A stretch of 64,000 bases of DNA from CAG-492 sp045643465 (GCA_045643465.1 JAZUKV010000017.1:40664-104663); one strand, 5' to 3'. Counted from the stretch's first letter, positions 30,758-41,427 are shown. Numbers and translations: made by a program. The notes: a model not told the origin generated them from the sequence alone.

Positions 30758-31834
30758 TTACAAACTTAAATTATCAAAAATAAATTGCTCTTGCATTCTT
30801 TTCAAAGAACGTTTTATTGCTTTAGCTCTAATTTCTCCAATTCCCTCAACATCATCTAACTGTGGTATATCAGCTTGAACTATGTGCTGGAATGATTTGA
30901 AACTTGTAACCAAATTTTCAACAATATTTGTAGGCATTCTTGGTATTTTATTTAATATTCTATATCCCCTTGTATATACATTGACTTCCTCAGAATTATC
31001 AAAATCTTCATAACCTAAAACTTTAGCCATAAGTTGTGAATTCATTAATTCTTCGTGATCCATGCTTCTAATTGTTTCTAAAGCTCTTTCTACTGTTTTC
31101 TTTCTTTTGTATACAAGATAATCCTTAATTATTAAAGTTTCTTCTTCTTCCAAATTTCCAAGAAGCTCATCTAGCTGCATTTGAAATAATCTTCCTTGCT
31201 CTCCTAATTCATATATTGCTAGTTTTACTTCATCTACAACTTTTAATATCATTTCTGCCCTTTGAATACAAACAATTACATTTTGTAATGTAACTATATC
31301 ATTAAATTCATATTCATTCAATAGATTTAATTTATCATCGAAAACTTTTTTATATTTTTCTGCAGTTTGTAGTGCTTGATTAGCACTAGTTATTACTCTT
31401 GAGCTATCTTGCAAAACATATCTAAAATCTCCTTTAAATAATGTAATAACATTTCTTCTCTGAGAAACACTTATAACCAACTTACCAGTTTGCTTTGCTG
31501 TACGCTCGGCAGTTCTATGTCTTGTTCCTGTTTCAAATGTAGCTATACTTGGTGATGGAATTAATTGAGCATTAGCATATAAAATTTTCTTTAAATCTTC
31601 ACTTAAAATTATTGCTCCGTCCATTTTGGCAAGTTCATATAATCTTGATGAAGTATAATCTATATTTAAATTAAAACCACCATCTACTAAATCTAAAACA
31701 TCTTTTGTGTCACCAATTACTATTAACCCTCCAGTTTTAGCTTTTAAAATATTCTCTAAACCTTCTCGTATTTTGGTACCTGGCGCAATTAATTGTAAAA
31801 TTTCAGTAATTATTTCTTCTTTGCTTTGACCCAA
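30758..31834 (-). CDS. disA: DNA integrity scanning diadenylate cyclase DisA
   Basis: 358 residues from a TTG (GGGGTGAG upstream). The N-terminal DAC domain has KMDGAIILSED (DGA) and FETGTRHRTAERTAKQTG (RHR), which join two ATP into cyclic di-AMP. The linker helices and a C-terminal helix-hairpin-helix (LDDVEGIGEIRAKAIKRSL) bind branched DNA. It follows radA after about 70 bases, the standard radA-disA arrangement of sporulating Firmicutes, in which DisA couples genome integrity to sporulation. Confidence 0.96.
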   Translation of the reverse strand: MGQSKEEIITEILQLIAPGTKIREGLENILKAKTGGLIVIGDTKDVLDLVDGGFNLNIDYTSSRLYELAKMDGAIILSEDLKKILYANAQLIPSPSIATFETGTRHRTAERTAKQTGKLVISVSQRRNVITLFKGDFRYVLQDSSRVITSANQALQTAEKYKKVFDDKLNLLNEYEFNDIVTLQNVIVCIQRAEMILKVVDEVKLAIYELGEQGRLFQMQLDELLGNLEEEETLIIKDYLVYKRKKTVERALETIRSMDHEELMNSQLMAKVLGYEDFDNSEEVNVYTRGYRILNKIPRMPTNIVENLVTSFKSFQHIVQADIPQLDDVEGIGEIRAKAIKRSLKRMQEQFIFDNLSL

Positions 31835-31906
31835 TTGTTATTCTCACCCCTATAAACATGTTATACAAAATTTTATAAACTTTTTTGACCAACAAAAAAA
31901 TGAATT

Positions 31907-33274
31907 CTATTTTAAATTCAATTTTTCCATTGCCTCATTTATATTTTTCACGCCTATTATATCTAATTTAAAATTGTCTTTCAATAGTTTTTTATTACTT
32001 TCAGGAATAATGCACGACTTAAATCCCAATTTTTCGACTTCTTTCAACCTTTTTTCTATTAAATTGACACTTCTAATTTCGCCTGTAAGACCAACTTCAC
32101 CTATAGCAACCGTATTCTTTGGAATACTTAGATTTTTAAAGCTTGATGCTACAGCAAGTAATACTGCTAGATCTGCTGCTGGCTCTGATACTTTTATTCC
32201 CCCTACAACATTTAAATAAATATCTTGATTTGATAAATTCATTCCAACTTTTTTCTCTAAAACTGCCATCAATAATGTCAATCTATTAAAATCAAATCCA
32301 TTTGCAGTTCTTCTTGGAAATCCAAAAACTGTTGTGCTAGTTAATGCTTGAAGCTCTATCATTAAAGGTCTTGTTCCCTCCATAGTTGCCACTATTACTG
32401 AACCTGGAGGATTGTCTTCTTTCTCAGAAATTAAAACTGAAGAAGGATTTGATATTTCTACCATTCCTTCATTTTTCATTTCAAACATTCCAACTTCATT
32501 TGTAGATCCAAAACGATTTTTTACACTTCTTAAAATTCTATATGAAAAATATCTTTCCCCTTCAATATATAAAACCGTATCAACCATGTGTTCCAAAACT
32601 CTTGGACCTGCTATACTTCCTTCTTTTGTAACATGTCCAATAATTATTGTAGTTATATTATTGCATTTGCACAATTTCATAATTCTTGCAGTAATTTCTC
32701 TTACTTGACTAACAGTTCCTGCTGCAGATGTAATTTCATCAGAATACATTGTTTGTATTGAATCTATAATTACAAGCTTTGGATTCATCTCTAAAATATT
32801 TGTTTGAATAATGTCTATATCAGTTTCTCCTAAAAACATTATATCTTCATTTTTAATATTTAATCTATCTGCTCTTAATTTAATCTGCTCTGCTGATTCT
32901 TCTCCAGAAACATATAAAACTTTTCCTTCGCCAGGAATTTTATCGCATAACTGCAATATTAATGTTGATTTTCCTATTCCTGGCTCTCCACCTACTAATA
33001 TTAACGATCCTTTTACAATTCCACCGCCTAGAACTCTATCTAATTCCTCAAATCCTGTAGGAGCTCTAGAGCTTTCTTTACCTTCTACAGAATTTAAAGC
33101 AGTTGGCTTATTGCTTTTTTTCTGACCATCTACTGTAATAACAGCTTCATTTGGCTTTTGAATTTTTTCTTCAACAAAGCTATTCCACTCATTGCATGCA
33201 GGACATTTTCCAAGCCATTTTGCTGATTCATATCCACAATTATTGCACAAAAAAATTGTTTTTGCTTTTGCCAT
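31907..33274 (-). CDS. radA: DNA repair protein RadA
   Basis: 455 residues, SD AGAAAGGA. N-terminal zinc finger CNNCGYESAKWLGKCPAC, RecA-like core with Walker A GGEPGIGKSTL and LVIIDSIQTM, and the RadA-specific KNRFGSTNE motif. The Lon-like C-terminal domain includes GEVGLTGEIRSV. A DnaB-type helicase that drives branch migration in recombination. Encoded just upstream of disA. Confidence 0.97.
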   Translation of the reverse strand: MAKAKTIFLCNNCGYESAKWLGKCPACNEWNSFVEEKIQKPNEAVITVDGQKKSNKPTALNSVEGKESSRAPTGFEELDRVLGGGIVKGSLILVGGEPGIGKSTLILQLCDKIPGEGKVLYVSGEESAEQIKLRADRLNIKNEDIMFLGETDIDIIQTNILEMNPKLVIIDSIQTMYSDEITSAAGTVSQVREITARIMKLCKCNNITTIIIGHVTKEGSIAGPRVLEHMVDTVLYIEGERYFSYRILRSVKNRFGSTNEVGMFEMKNEGMVEISNPSSVLISEKEDNPPGSVIVATMEGTRPLMIELQALTSTTVFGFPRRTANGFDFNRLTLLMAVLEKKVGMNLSNQDIYLNVVGGIKVSEPAADLAVLLAVASSFKNLSIPKNTVAIGEVGLTGEIRSVNLIEKRLKEVEKLGFKSCIIPESNKKLLKDNFKLDIIGVKNINEAMEKLNLK

Positions 33275-33320
33275 TTATGTATCTATCCTTTCTTGTTTTA
33301 CAAAGTAAGCATTAATAAAA

Positions 33321-35267
33321 TTATTTATCATATTTTTTCAACAATTCATCTAATACTATAATAAACATCGCATGTGACCAACCTAATCCTATTACCCACT
33401 GAAAATCTGAATTTTCATTATTTACCTGCTCAGATAAAAATCCATATTCAGATGCTGTATTTACTACATATTTAAAACATTGCTCAGCTGCTTTGATTTT
33501 TCCGATTTTTATATAATATAAGGCCATCCATAGTGTTGTTATTACCCATGGATTTCCACCTCCCATGTATGAATCATTTTCAAATCTTAAGTATCCATTT
33601 GTATATGTTCTTAATGTCATATTAATTTTATCTACAGTATTTTTTACAAACTCATCTTTTGTATCAAAAATTTCAAAAGGATAAATTGCCCCCATTATGC
33701 TAATATCCATTTGATTATCATTTAAATTTCTTTTTAAAGTTTTTGTATTTTTGTCTTTAAAATTTTCTTCGATATAATTTTGTAACATATCTATATATTT
33801 ATTTAATTTTAAGGATAATTTATTTCTTTTTTCCAATTTTAAACGCGCATTTTTTTCATTTTCATCATTTAGCACATTGTAAATTTCATTCATTCTTTTG
33901 AATGCTGCTACTATACTTGAAATAGAATATAAATGCACTCCTTCGTTCATTTCCCATAAATCATAACTTACCCTTTTATGAACTTCAAAATATTTTTTAT
34001 AACGTTCATCTAGCTCTTTTTTTACAACATCTGGGTCTTCAATTTCTAATAAATTTTCAACATAGCTTATTAAAAATTTAGTAGCTTTCTCACACATTTT
34101 TAGATTTTTTTCTAAAAACTCTTTATTATTTGAAAATTTATATTGCTCATAAACTCCATAAATAACACTTGCCGTTTCATCAACTTGATATCCCCAGCAA
34201 GGTGCCAAAGTTCCATCTGAAAAAAATCTTTGTTCCCACATTCCATTATCGCTTTGAGTTTGCTTGCAAAATTCATTATAAAAATGCTCTGATTCTGATT
34301 CCATTTTTAATAAATTAAAAGCTTTTGTTATAAATATAGCATCTCTTGGCCAACAATATCTATATCCACCACTTCTTGCTCTTTCATCATCAACTTCTAA
34401 AGCTGCTGCTATACCACCTGTTTTATAGTTCAATAATAATGGATATAATAAAATCGTTCTTTCATAAATCTCTGAAATTTTCTTTGTATATTCATCACTA
34501 TTTTTGTTCAATTTTATTGCAGTATGTTTTTCTAAATAATTATTCCAAAAACGCTTTGTTTCTTGGAGCTCTTTCTCATAATCTTTTTTTAGATAATTAT
34601 TTAATTTTTGCTCTATATTTGCACAATGCTCTGTTGCATATACAAAAAATGAAAATTCTTTTTGCTCTCCTGATTTTATAATTCCTACATCATATGAAAT
34701 AGCCACTTCATTAGACATTCCGATATAATCCTTATCTGTTAATACTGCTGACTGAATTATAGATTGAGCATCATTAAGTTTGTGACCATATAAGCTATTA
34801 TTTGAAAATATACAAAATGTATAATTATGATTATATTGAATCACACCATTTTCAAAAATCTTGCTTCCAAAATTTTCCAAACTTCCAGCTAAGACTTTAC
34901 TATTAATTACAAGCTTTATATCCAAATCAATAGAATTTTTATTTTCAAAAATATATTTTTTTAGTAAAATATTATCTTTAATAAAAATACAATCTGTTTG
35001 TTTTACTTCTAAATTAAAATATTTATTTTTAATATTAGTTTCAAGTATATTTGTCTTATCTATGTAATTTTGTGAATATCCATTATTAATATCATCATGC
35101 AAATAAATAATATTTGAATCATTTATTTTTACACCAACATGAAAATAATCAACAAATTGTCTCCCATCTATATTGGGATAACAAAATCTTTGAAGCTCTC
35201 CCTGCTTTGAAAAACTTGCAACAATACTTTCATTGCCTATAATTGCCTTATTTACATCTTTTCCCAT
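33321..35267 (-). CDS. Glycoside hydrolase family 15 (glucoamylase-like) protein
   Basis: 648 residues, SD GGAGGG. The N-terminal half is a beta-sandwich-like domain (NESIVASFSKQGELQRFCYPNIDGRQF). The alpha/alpha-barrel follows: KTGGIAAALEVDDERARSGGYRYCWPRDAIFITKAF is the GH15 signature containing the substrate-binding RYCWPRD, and WEQRFFSDGTLAPCWGYQVDETASVIYGV provides the general-acid region. WVIGLGWSHAMFIIVLDEL closes it. No signal peptide, so it is cytoplasmic and probably acts on glycogen or maltodextrins. A terminator separates it from the downstream gene. Confidence 0.9.
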   Translation of the reverse strand: MGKDVNKAIIGNESIVASFSKQGELQRFCYPNIDGRQFVDYFHVGVKINDSNIIYLHDDINNGYSQNYIDKTNILETNIKNKYFNLEVKQTDCIFIKDNILLKKYIFENKNSIDLDIKLVINSKVLAGSLENFGSKIFENGVIQYNHNYTFCIFSNNSLYGHKLNDAQSIIQSAVLTDKDYIGMSNEVAISYDVGIIKSGEQKEFSFFVYATEHCANIEQKLNNYLKKDYEKELQETKRFWNNYLEKHTAIKLNKNSDEYTKKISEIYERTILLYPLLLNYKTGGIAAALEVDDERARSGGYRYCWPRDAIFITKAFNLLKMESESEHFYNEFCKQTQSDNGMWEQRFFSDGTLAPCWGYQVDETASVIYGVYEQYKFSNNKEFLEKNLKMCEKATKFLISYVENLLEIEDPDVVKKELDERYKKYFEVHKRVSYDLWEMNEGVHLYSISSIVAAFKRMNEIYNVLNDENEKNARLKLEKRNKLSLKLNKYIDMLQNYIEENFKDKNTKTLKRNLNDNQMDISIMGAIYPFEIFDTKDEFVKNTVDKINMTLRTYTNGYLRFENDSYMGGGNPWVITTLWMALYYIKIGKIKAAEQCFKYVVNTASEYGFLSEQVNNENSDFQWVIGLGWSHAMFIIVLDELLKKYDK

Positions 35268-35284
35268 CTGAACCCTCCAAGAAA

Positions 35285-35326
35285 AAAATCTTTCATAAAT
35301 AAATTACTTATATTATGAAAGATTTT
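35285..35326 (-). terminator. Terminator of the GH15 gene's upstream neighbour region
   Basis: A perfect 14-bp stem AAAATCTTTCATAA / TTATGAAAGATTTT. The minus strand continues TTTTTTTC, so it stops transcription coming from 37006-35354 before the GH15 gene. Confidence 0.88.
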
Positions 35327-35353
35327 ATATTATTTGATTATTAAATTCAAGAG

Positions 35354-37006
35354 TTAATTATTTTCTAAAATCTCTACAATTTGTTTTTCTAATGATTGAA
35401 TTCTATTATTTAATCTAGAAATTTCTTCATCATTAGTTGTATTTGCTAAAAGATCTTCCTTAATAATTGCTTCCATATCAACTAGCTCTTCTTTTAAAGT
35501 TTCCATTCTATCTATAACTTCAAGTTTCTTGTATTCTTTTAATTTTTCTTGTTTTGCAACATTTGATAATTTTACAGTTGAAGTTAAATCATAAGTTTCT
35601 CCGTATTCTGGAATTGTTACTGGTAAATTAGTGTTTTCGATAATTTTATCTTTTAAAACTTTTTGGCTTTCTTCTTCTCCATGTACTAAAAAGATATGAT
35701 CTGGTTTTTTTATAAATGAATATATAAAATTCAATAATCCTTGTTGGTCAGCATGACCAGAATAACCTTCTATATATTCAATTCTAGCATTTACTGCAAC
35801 TTCTTCACCAAAGATTTTTATTGTTTTTGCACCATCAACAATCTTTCTTCCTAAAGTTCCTTCAGCTTGATATCCAACAAACAAAATTGTATTTCTTGGA
35901 TTCCAAATATTATGCTTTAGATGATGTTTTATACGACCTACTTCACACATACCGCTAGCTGAAATTACTATACAAGATTCATTGCTTTCATTTAAGTCCT
36001 TTGATTCTTCTACTGTTTGAGTAAATTTTAAACCTGGGAATTCCAGTGGATTATCACCTCTCGCTATCATTTCTTGTGTTTCTTCATCAAATAAATCCAT
36101 ATTTTCTCTAAACACTTCTGTCGCAGATATAGCTAATGGGCTATCAACATATACTGGTGTATGCATTAATATTTCAAATCTTCTATCAAATTCTGGGCTA
36201 TCTTTGTCAGATTCTTTAATTTTATTTAGTTCATACAAAATTTCTTGTGTTCTACCAACAGCAAATGAAGGAATTACAACTGTACCACCTGCTCTGATTG
36301 TATCTGTAACAATATTAATAAAAGTATTCGCCTTATTTTCATTTTCTATATGAAATCTATTACCATATGTTGATTCCATTACAAGAAAATCAGCATCTTC
36401 AATCATTGTAGGCTCAGCTAATAATGGAATATCATTATTACCTAAATCTCCTGTGAAAACAATTTTTTTGTTTACTCCATCTTCTCTTATCCATACTTCA
36501 ATAATACTTGAACCAAGCATATGGCCTGCATCATTAAATCTAACATGTATGTCTTCATCAATTTCTATTATTTGATCATATGACACACCTTTAAATAGCT
36601 CTAATGATTTTGCAGCAGTTTCAGCATCATAAATTGGAGTTAATTGCTCTTCACCTCTACGAACTCTTTTTCTATTTTTCCATTCAGTTTCAGTTTCTTG
36701 TATATGTCCACTATCAGGTAACATTATTGCACACAAATCACAAGTTGCATGTGTAGCAAAAATAGTTCCTTTAAATCCATCTTTATAAAGTTTAGGAATT
36801 CTTCCAGAATGATCTATATGCGCATGTGTTAACAACATAAAATCAATTTCATTTAAATCATATGGAAATGGTTCATTATTTTTTAGCTCTTCCCTTGTAG
36901 ACCCTTGATATAGTCCACAATCTACTAAAAACTTTTTTCCTCCACCTTCTACTAAAAAGTTAGATCCTGTAACAGTTTTTGTTGCTCCAAAAAAAGTAAC
37001 TTTCAT
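35354..37006 (-). CDS. MBL-fold beta-CASP RNase-like protein (RNA specificity domain)
   Basis: 550 residues, SD GGAGGT. MBL motifs: THAHIDHSGR (HxHxDH), DAGHMLGS and FTGDLGN. The beta-CASP part includes ESTYGNRFH, VVIPSFAVGRTQEILYEL and ISASGMCEVGRIKHHLKHN. EYIEGYSGHADQQGLLNFI gives the final histidine ligand. The length exceeds the usual 530-540 because of a C-terminal coiled coil (DRMETLKEELVDMEAII ... RIQSLEKQIVEILE). Likely a metal-dependent RNase acting in mRNA or rRNA turnover. Confidence 0.9.
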   Translation of the reverse strand: MKVTFFGATKTVTGSNFLVEGGGKKFLVDCGLYQGSTREELKNNEPFPYDLNEIDFMLLTHAHIDHSGRIPKLYKDGFKGTIFATHATCDLCAIMLPDSGHIQETETEWKNRKRVRRGEEQLTPIYDAETAAKSLELFKGVSYDQIIEIDEDIHVRFNDAGHMLGSSIIEVWIREDGVNKKIVFTGDLGNNDIPLLAEPTMIEDADFLVMESTYGNRFHIENENKANTFINIVTDTIRAGGTVVIPSFAVGRTQEILYELNKIKESDKDSPEFDRRFEILMHTPVYVDSPLAISATEVFRENMDLFDEETQEMIARGDNPLEFPGLKFTQTVEESKDLNESNESCIVISASGMCEVGRIKHHLKHNIWNPRNTILFVGYQAEGTLGRKIVDGAKTIKIFGEEVAVNARIEYIEGYSGHADQQGLLNFIYSFIKKPDHIFLVHGEEESQKVLKDKIIENTNLPVTIPEYGETYDLTSTVKLSNVAKQEKLKEYKKLEVIDRMETLKEELVDMEAIIKEDLLANTTNDEEISRLNNRIQSLEKQIVEILENN

Positions 37007-37017
37007 TCATACCTCCA

Positions 37018-38535
37018 TTAAACAAATATTCTGATTTTTTTATTTGCTTTTTTAGTTAATTCATTAAATTCATCTTCTGATACATTAAGTATTTCTTCAT
37101 TTTCAAGCTCTTCATCATCGAAATATTGAATATTAAGCTTTTTATTTTTATAACTCATTTTAATTAATATTTTATTTATATTAATTAATTTAGCATTATA
37201 AATATATTTAGTTACCAAATAATCTATATTACTATCATTTGAAAAACTTTCAATTATCTTATTCTTAATTAATTTCATTGTAAGTTTCTTTTGTAAGTTT
37301 CTTAAATCAACTGAAAGCTCTTCCATATCTTTTATATGGTAATCATTTATTGGCAATAAATTATAATATCTTATCTCATATATTAAATTTATTAATTCCT
37401 TTTTTAGTTCACATACTTCTATTTTTTTACTATAGAATGATATGTTTTTCCTTTGTAAATCCACAATTGCTTCATGCAAGCAATCTTTTCTTTTCATACT
37501 CCAAATAATACTTTCTGCTTTTGCAATATTATTTGTTACCATATTTTTTTCATTTGTATATTCAAATGGATTCAATAATTTCTTATATCTGTTTACATTT
37601 TTTACTCTTGAATATCTAATTCTCCTTAAATGGGCTTTATATGCATCTAAAGTTTTATATTTTTCATATATTTTTTTATCTTTTAATTTTGCATTTAATA
37701 ATTCATTATTTTCTAGCATCGCTGTAACTTTTTCAATATACTTATTATCTTCATCAACCTTTTCTTTAAGGTCATCCATATATTTAGATTTGTTTGATAA
37801 TTGGTATAAATAATCTCTTTGAGTTTTTAAATATTCTTTAAGTTCATCGTCACTATAAATTTTTTGATAAAGAAGTATACATACTTTGGCTAATTTAAAT
37901 ATATATTCATCTTTCTTTTTTTCACCATAATTTTCTTCTATTTTTTTTGATAATTCTTTTAATGGATTTTCTCTGCAAGCGATTTCATTAATAACGCTTT
38001 CACCTAACAATAAAGATAAATCTTGAAAAATTAAATTATAATATTTATTTGATTCATTATCTATTGCATTATTCCAAGACCATCCATCAAAATCTCTAAT
38101 TATTTCTATTGCATTTAAAGCCATACCTCTTCCTAATACAAAGCTTGTAGCTTTTTCAAATATATCTGCATTATTTTTATAATTAGGAGTTCTTAAATAA
38201 TTTAAACCTTCTAATAAATTTATTTCTTTTGGAAATGATTTTAGAATCTTATTTTTTCTATCTATTACAAATTTGCTTTTTGATTGTTTAGGATTTGTAA
38301 TTTGAATCCTTTCGCAATTATTTTTAATTGATTTTTCAATAATATCTGATATTATCTCATTCTTTAATTTTGTACTAGCTTTTACTCTGCAATAATCTCT
38401 ATAAGAATTCTCAATTTTATATATTGTATTTAAAATTAAACTTTTAGCTTCATCACAAAAATGCTTGTTATCTAAAAGCTCTTCTATTTCTATCTCAGTA
38501 TTATTTTTAAAAAATAAATTCTCTTTTGTTTTCAA
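37018..38535 (-). CDS. Conserved hypothetical helical protein next to ftsK/spoIIIE
   Basis: 505 residues from a TTG (AGAGGTGG upstream). No domain recognised. The protein is almost wholly helical and Lys/Glu/Asn-rich, with a coiled-coil centre (YLYQLSNKSKYMDDLKEKVDEDNKYIEKVTAMLENNELLNAKLKDKK) and a short conserved-looking block KATSFVLGRGMALNAIEIIRDFDGWSWNNAI. No membrane segment or signal peptide. It lies 12 bases from the beta-CASP gene and 36 from the ftsK gene, so it is probably in the same transcript; role unknown. Confidence 0.65.
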   Translation of the reverse strand: MKTKENLFFKNNTEIEIEELLDNKHFCDEAKSLILNTIYKIENSYRDYCRVKASTKLKNEIISDIIEKSIKNNCERIQITNPKQSKSKFVIDRKNKILKSFPKEINLLEGLNYLRTPNYKNNADIFEKATSFVLGRGMALNAIEIIRDFDGWSWNNAIDNESNKYYNLIFQDLSLLLGESVINEIACRENPLKELSKKIEENYGEKKKDEYIFKLAKVCILLYQKIYSDDELKEYLKTQRDYLYQLSNKSKYMDDLKEKVDEDNKYIEKVTAMLENNELLNAKLKDKKIYEKYKTLDAYKAHLRRIRYSRVKNVNRYKKLLNPFEYTNEKNMVTNNIAKAESIIWSMKRKDCLHEAIVDLQRKNISFYSKKIEVCELKKELINLIYEIRYYNLLPINDYHIKDMEELSVDLRNLQKKLTMKLIKNKIIESFSNDSNIDYLVTKYIYNAKLININKILIKMSYKNKKLNIQYFDDEELENEEILNVSEDEFNELTKKANKKIRIFV

Positions 38536-38571
38536 AAGTTTTTTCCACCTCTTATTCTATTTTATATGTTG

Positions 38572-40905
38572 TTATTCATCAGCTTGCATTTTAAGCTCTT
38601 CCCATCTTTCTTTACTCATTAAGACTTCTCTTGGTTTGCTTCCTTGGTATCCTGAAATTATACCACGCTCTTCCATTTGATCAATTATTCTTCCAGCTCT
38701 TGCATAACCAACTTTAAATTTTCTTTGAATAAATGATGTTGAAGCTTGTCCTGTTTCTACTACTGTTTCTATAGCCTCATTTAATAATGGATCACAAGTA
38801 TTATCGCTTGCTTCACTTTCTAACATTTCTTTATCTGATTTATTGCTATTCTCTATTGTTTCTAATATTTCATCATTATAATGAACTTCTCCAGCATTCA
38901 TTTTAATAAAGTCTACAATCTTTTCAACCTCTTCATCTGATACAAATGCACCTTGAATTCTTTGAGGTTTTGTAGCACCAACTGGATAAAATAACATATC
39001 ACCTTTTCCTAATAATTTTTCTGCACCAGCACAATCTAATATTGTTCTTGAATCAATTTGAGAAGAAACTGCAAAAGCTATTCTTGAAGGAACATTTGCT
39101 TTTATCAAACCTGTAATAACATCTACTGATGGTCTTTGAGTTGCTATTACCAAATGCATACCTGCTGCTCTGGCTTTTTGTGCTAATCTACATATAGCTT
39201 CTTCAACATCTTTAGCTGCAACCATCATTAAATCTGCTAACTCATCTATTATTATTACTATTTGTGGTAATTTGCCACCTTCATTTTCTTTTTCGATTGC
39301 TTTATTGTATCCATTAATATCTCTTACACCTTTTTGTGCAAATTTATTATATCTATCATCCATCTCTATAACTGCCCAAGCAAGAGCACCTGCTGCTTTT
39401 TTAGGATCAGTAACTACTGGAATTAATAAATGTGGTATTCCATTATAAACAGATAATTCAACTACTTTTGGATCTACCATAACAAGTTTAACTTCACTTG
39501 GCTTAGCATTATATATTATACTTGTTATTATTGTATTTATGCAAACGCTTTTACCAGATCCTGTAGATCCTGCAATTAATACGTGTGGCATTTTTCCGAT
39601 ATCTGCAACTATAGTTTTTCCTGCAACATCTTTTCCTAATGCAACACTTAATTTTGATTTATTATTTTCAAATTCATTACTTTGTATAACTTCTCTTAAA
39701 TGTACAGCCTCTTTTTGTAGATTTGGTACTTCAATTCCTACAGCTTGTTTTCCTGGAATTGGAGCTTCTATTCTTATTGACTCAGCTGCTAAATTTAAAG
39801 CTATATCATCAGCAAGATTTGCAATTTTACTAACTCTTGTACCTTCAGCAGGTTTTAATTCATATCTTGTTATTGTAGGCCCAACTGAGACATTTTCAAC
39901 TTTTGCAGATACTCCAAAGCTATATAATGTTTTTTGTAATTTAGCTGCATTATCTGCTAATAATTTTGCACTACCTTTATTTCCTTTTTTCTCATTTAAA
40001 CTCAATATTTCTACTGGAGGATATTCATAATGTTCATCTTCTACAACTTGAGCATGCTCTAATTGTAATACCTCTTTAGTTTTATCTGCTTTCTCTTCAT
40101 CAACTTGTTTGAACAAGTTGCTTTCAATATAATCTGAATTTTTAGCAGCTTGTGAAGCTTTTTCGTTTTGCATCATATTTATTGTTAATTGTTCATCAAC
40201 TTTTAATGCTTCTCTACGCTTTTCTTCTTTTTCTCTTAACTTTCTTTCTTTAGCTGTTTCAGGTCTATTATATGCCTCTCCGCCTAGATCTGCTTGTATA
40301 ACAGATTGTTTCTTTTGATTATTAACTTCAACTTTTTCATCTTTCTCTTGACGTTGTTTATTAACAAGTTTAGACATATGTTCACTTGGTTTTAATCCAA
40401 ATACAAAGACTAAAACTAATATTGCAATTCCAATCATAATTATTAATGCAGCTATAGGCTCAAATAATTTTGATAATGGTATAGCTATTAATGCTCCTAG
40501 CACACCACCACCATTACATGATTGACCTAGATGATAAGCTCTATCCAATGCATCCATAAAAGGTATATTATATTCTAAAACATTATTTAATATTTGATAT
40601 ATCGTAGTTATCGCTGATGTACATAACAAAATTATTGAGATTGGTATTATTTTAGACATCATACTTTCTTTAGAATTACTTACTAAATATATTGCTCCTA
40701 CAAATGGAATTATTGGAACTATGTATTTTAAAATACCAAAAATTCCACCAAATACTTCATTTAACCAGTCTCCCATATAACCAGAATGACCATATATCAA
40801 AAATGCCATAATTATTCCTATTAGTATGAATAAAACTATTTTTAAATCTATATTTAATTTAAATTGTTGCTTCTTTTTATTATTAGTCTTTTTTCTTTTT
40901 GCCAT
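38572..40905 (-). CDS. ftsK: FtsK/SpoIIIE-type DNA translocase
   Basis: 777 residues. Four N-terminal membrane segments (about 20-190), a charged linker, the alpha/beta translocase core with Walker A IAGSTGSGKSVCINT and Walker B IVIIIDELADLMM, and a C-terminal gamma winged helix (FIQRKFKVGYARAGRIIDQMEERGIISGYQGSKPREVL) that reads KOPS/SRS-like sequences. Length is normal. It pumps chromosomal DNA through the septum in division or sporulation; FtsK versus SpoIIIE cannot be separated from sequence alone. Confidence 0.96.
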   Translation of the reverse strand: MAKRKKTNNKKKQQFKLNIDLKIVLFILIGIIMAFLIYGHSGYMGDWLNEVFGGIFGILKYIVPIIPFVGAIYLVSNSKESMMSKIIPISIILLCTSAITTIYQILNNVLEYNIPFMDALDRAYHLGQSCNGGGVLGALIAIPLSKLFEPIAALIIMIGIAILVLVFVFGLKPSEHMSKLVNKQRQEKDEKVEVNNQKKQSVIQADLGGEAYNRPETAKERKLREKEEKRREALKVDEQLTINMMQNEKASQAAKNSDYIESNLFKQVDEEKADKTKEVLQLEHAQVVEDEHYEYPPVEILSLNEKKGNKGSAKLLADNAAKLQKTLYSFGVSAKVENVSVGPTITRYELKPAEGTRVSKIANLADDIALNLAAESIRIEAPIPGKQAVGIEVPNLQKEAVHLREVIQSNEFENNKSKLSVALGKDVAGKTIVADIGKMPHVLIAGSTGSGKSVCINTIITSIIYNAKPSEVKLVMVDPKVVELSVYNGIPHLLIPVVTDPKKAAGALAWAVIEMDDRYNKFAQKGVRDINGYNKAIEKENEGGKLPQIVIIIDELADLMMVAAKDVEEAICRLAQKARAAGMHLVIATQRPSVDVITGLIKANVPSRIAFAVSSQIDSRTILDCAGAEKLLGKGDMLFYPVGATKPQRIQGAFVSDEEVEKIVDFIKMNAGEVHYNDEILETIENSNKSDKEMLESEASDNTCDPLLNEAIETVVETGQASTSFIQRKFKVGYARAGRIIDQMEERGIISGYQGSKPREVLMSKERWEELKMQADE

Positions 40906-40931
40906 CTAATTCCTATCCTCCCATCAAAAAA

Positions 40932-40974
40932 AGTAATCGGAACTTTTAAGATACTAAAATATTTACCGATTACT
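40932..40974 (-). terminator. Terminator after the coiled-coil gene
   Basis: AGTAATCGG (40932-40940) pairs with CCGATTACT (40966-40974) around a 25-base loop. The minus strand continues TTTTTTT. Confidence 0.82.
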
Positions 40975-40986
40975 GATTTTTTTAAT

Positions 40987-41424
40987 TTATTTAAGTTCAT
41001 TACGATTATTTTGTATTATTTTTAATGCTTCTTGTAAAGCAACTTCAATTCCATTTAATACATTATCTGCATAATCTTTTGTTCCTTTTGAAATTTCGCG
41101 TGACATTTCATTTGCAGTTTCAATAATCTCTGCTTTTTTCTCATAAGCTTTTTTAGTTATCTCGTGTTCGTCTATCATTGAAATAATTCTGTTTTCAGCC
41201 TCTTTAACAATATCATCAGCTTCTTTTTGTGCTTCAACTAAAATTCTTTGACGCTCTTCTTTTATCCATTTTGCCTGTTTTAATTCTTCAGGCAATTTTA
41301 ATCTTAATTCACTTATTTGCTCTAAAATTTCCTCTTTATCTACTAAAACTTTATTAGAGAAAGGTACCCCTTTGCTTTTTTCTAATATGTCTTCTATATT
41401 TTCTAGTAATGTAAATATTTCCAT
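40987..41424 (-). CDS. Coiled-coil protein, ATP-synthase-b/DivIVA-like helix
   Basis: 145 residues, SD AAAGGGG. One long amphipathic coil (RQRILVEAQKEADDIVKEAENRIISMIDEHEITKKAYEKKAEIIETANEMSREI), of the type found in small Clostridia proteins annotated loosely as ATPase. No membrane segment. It starts three bases after rsmD, so it is translated from the same message. Conserved position downstream of rsmD in Clostridia supports a real gene; molecular role unknown. Confidence 0.7.
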   Translation of the reverse strand: MEIFTLLENIEDILEKSKGVPFSNKVLVDKEEILEQISELRLKLPEELKQAKWIKEERQRILVEAQKEADDIVKEAENRIISMIDEHEITKKAYEKKAEIIETANEMSREISKGTKDYADNVLNGIEVALQEALKIIQNNRNELK

Positions 41425-41427
41425 TGC

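Noticed and set aside
37442..37813. Plus-strand frames opposite the large minus-strand genes (here and at about 39539, 47365, 49342 and others)
   Set aside because: Hydrophobic, SD-less antisense shadows of AT-rich coding sequence.
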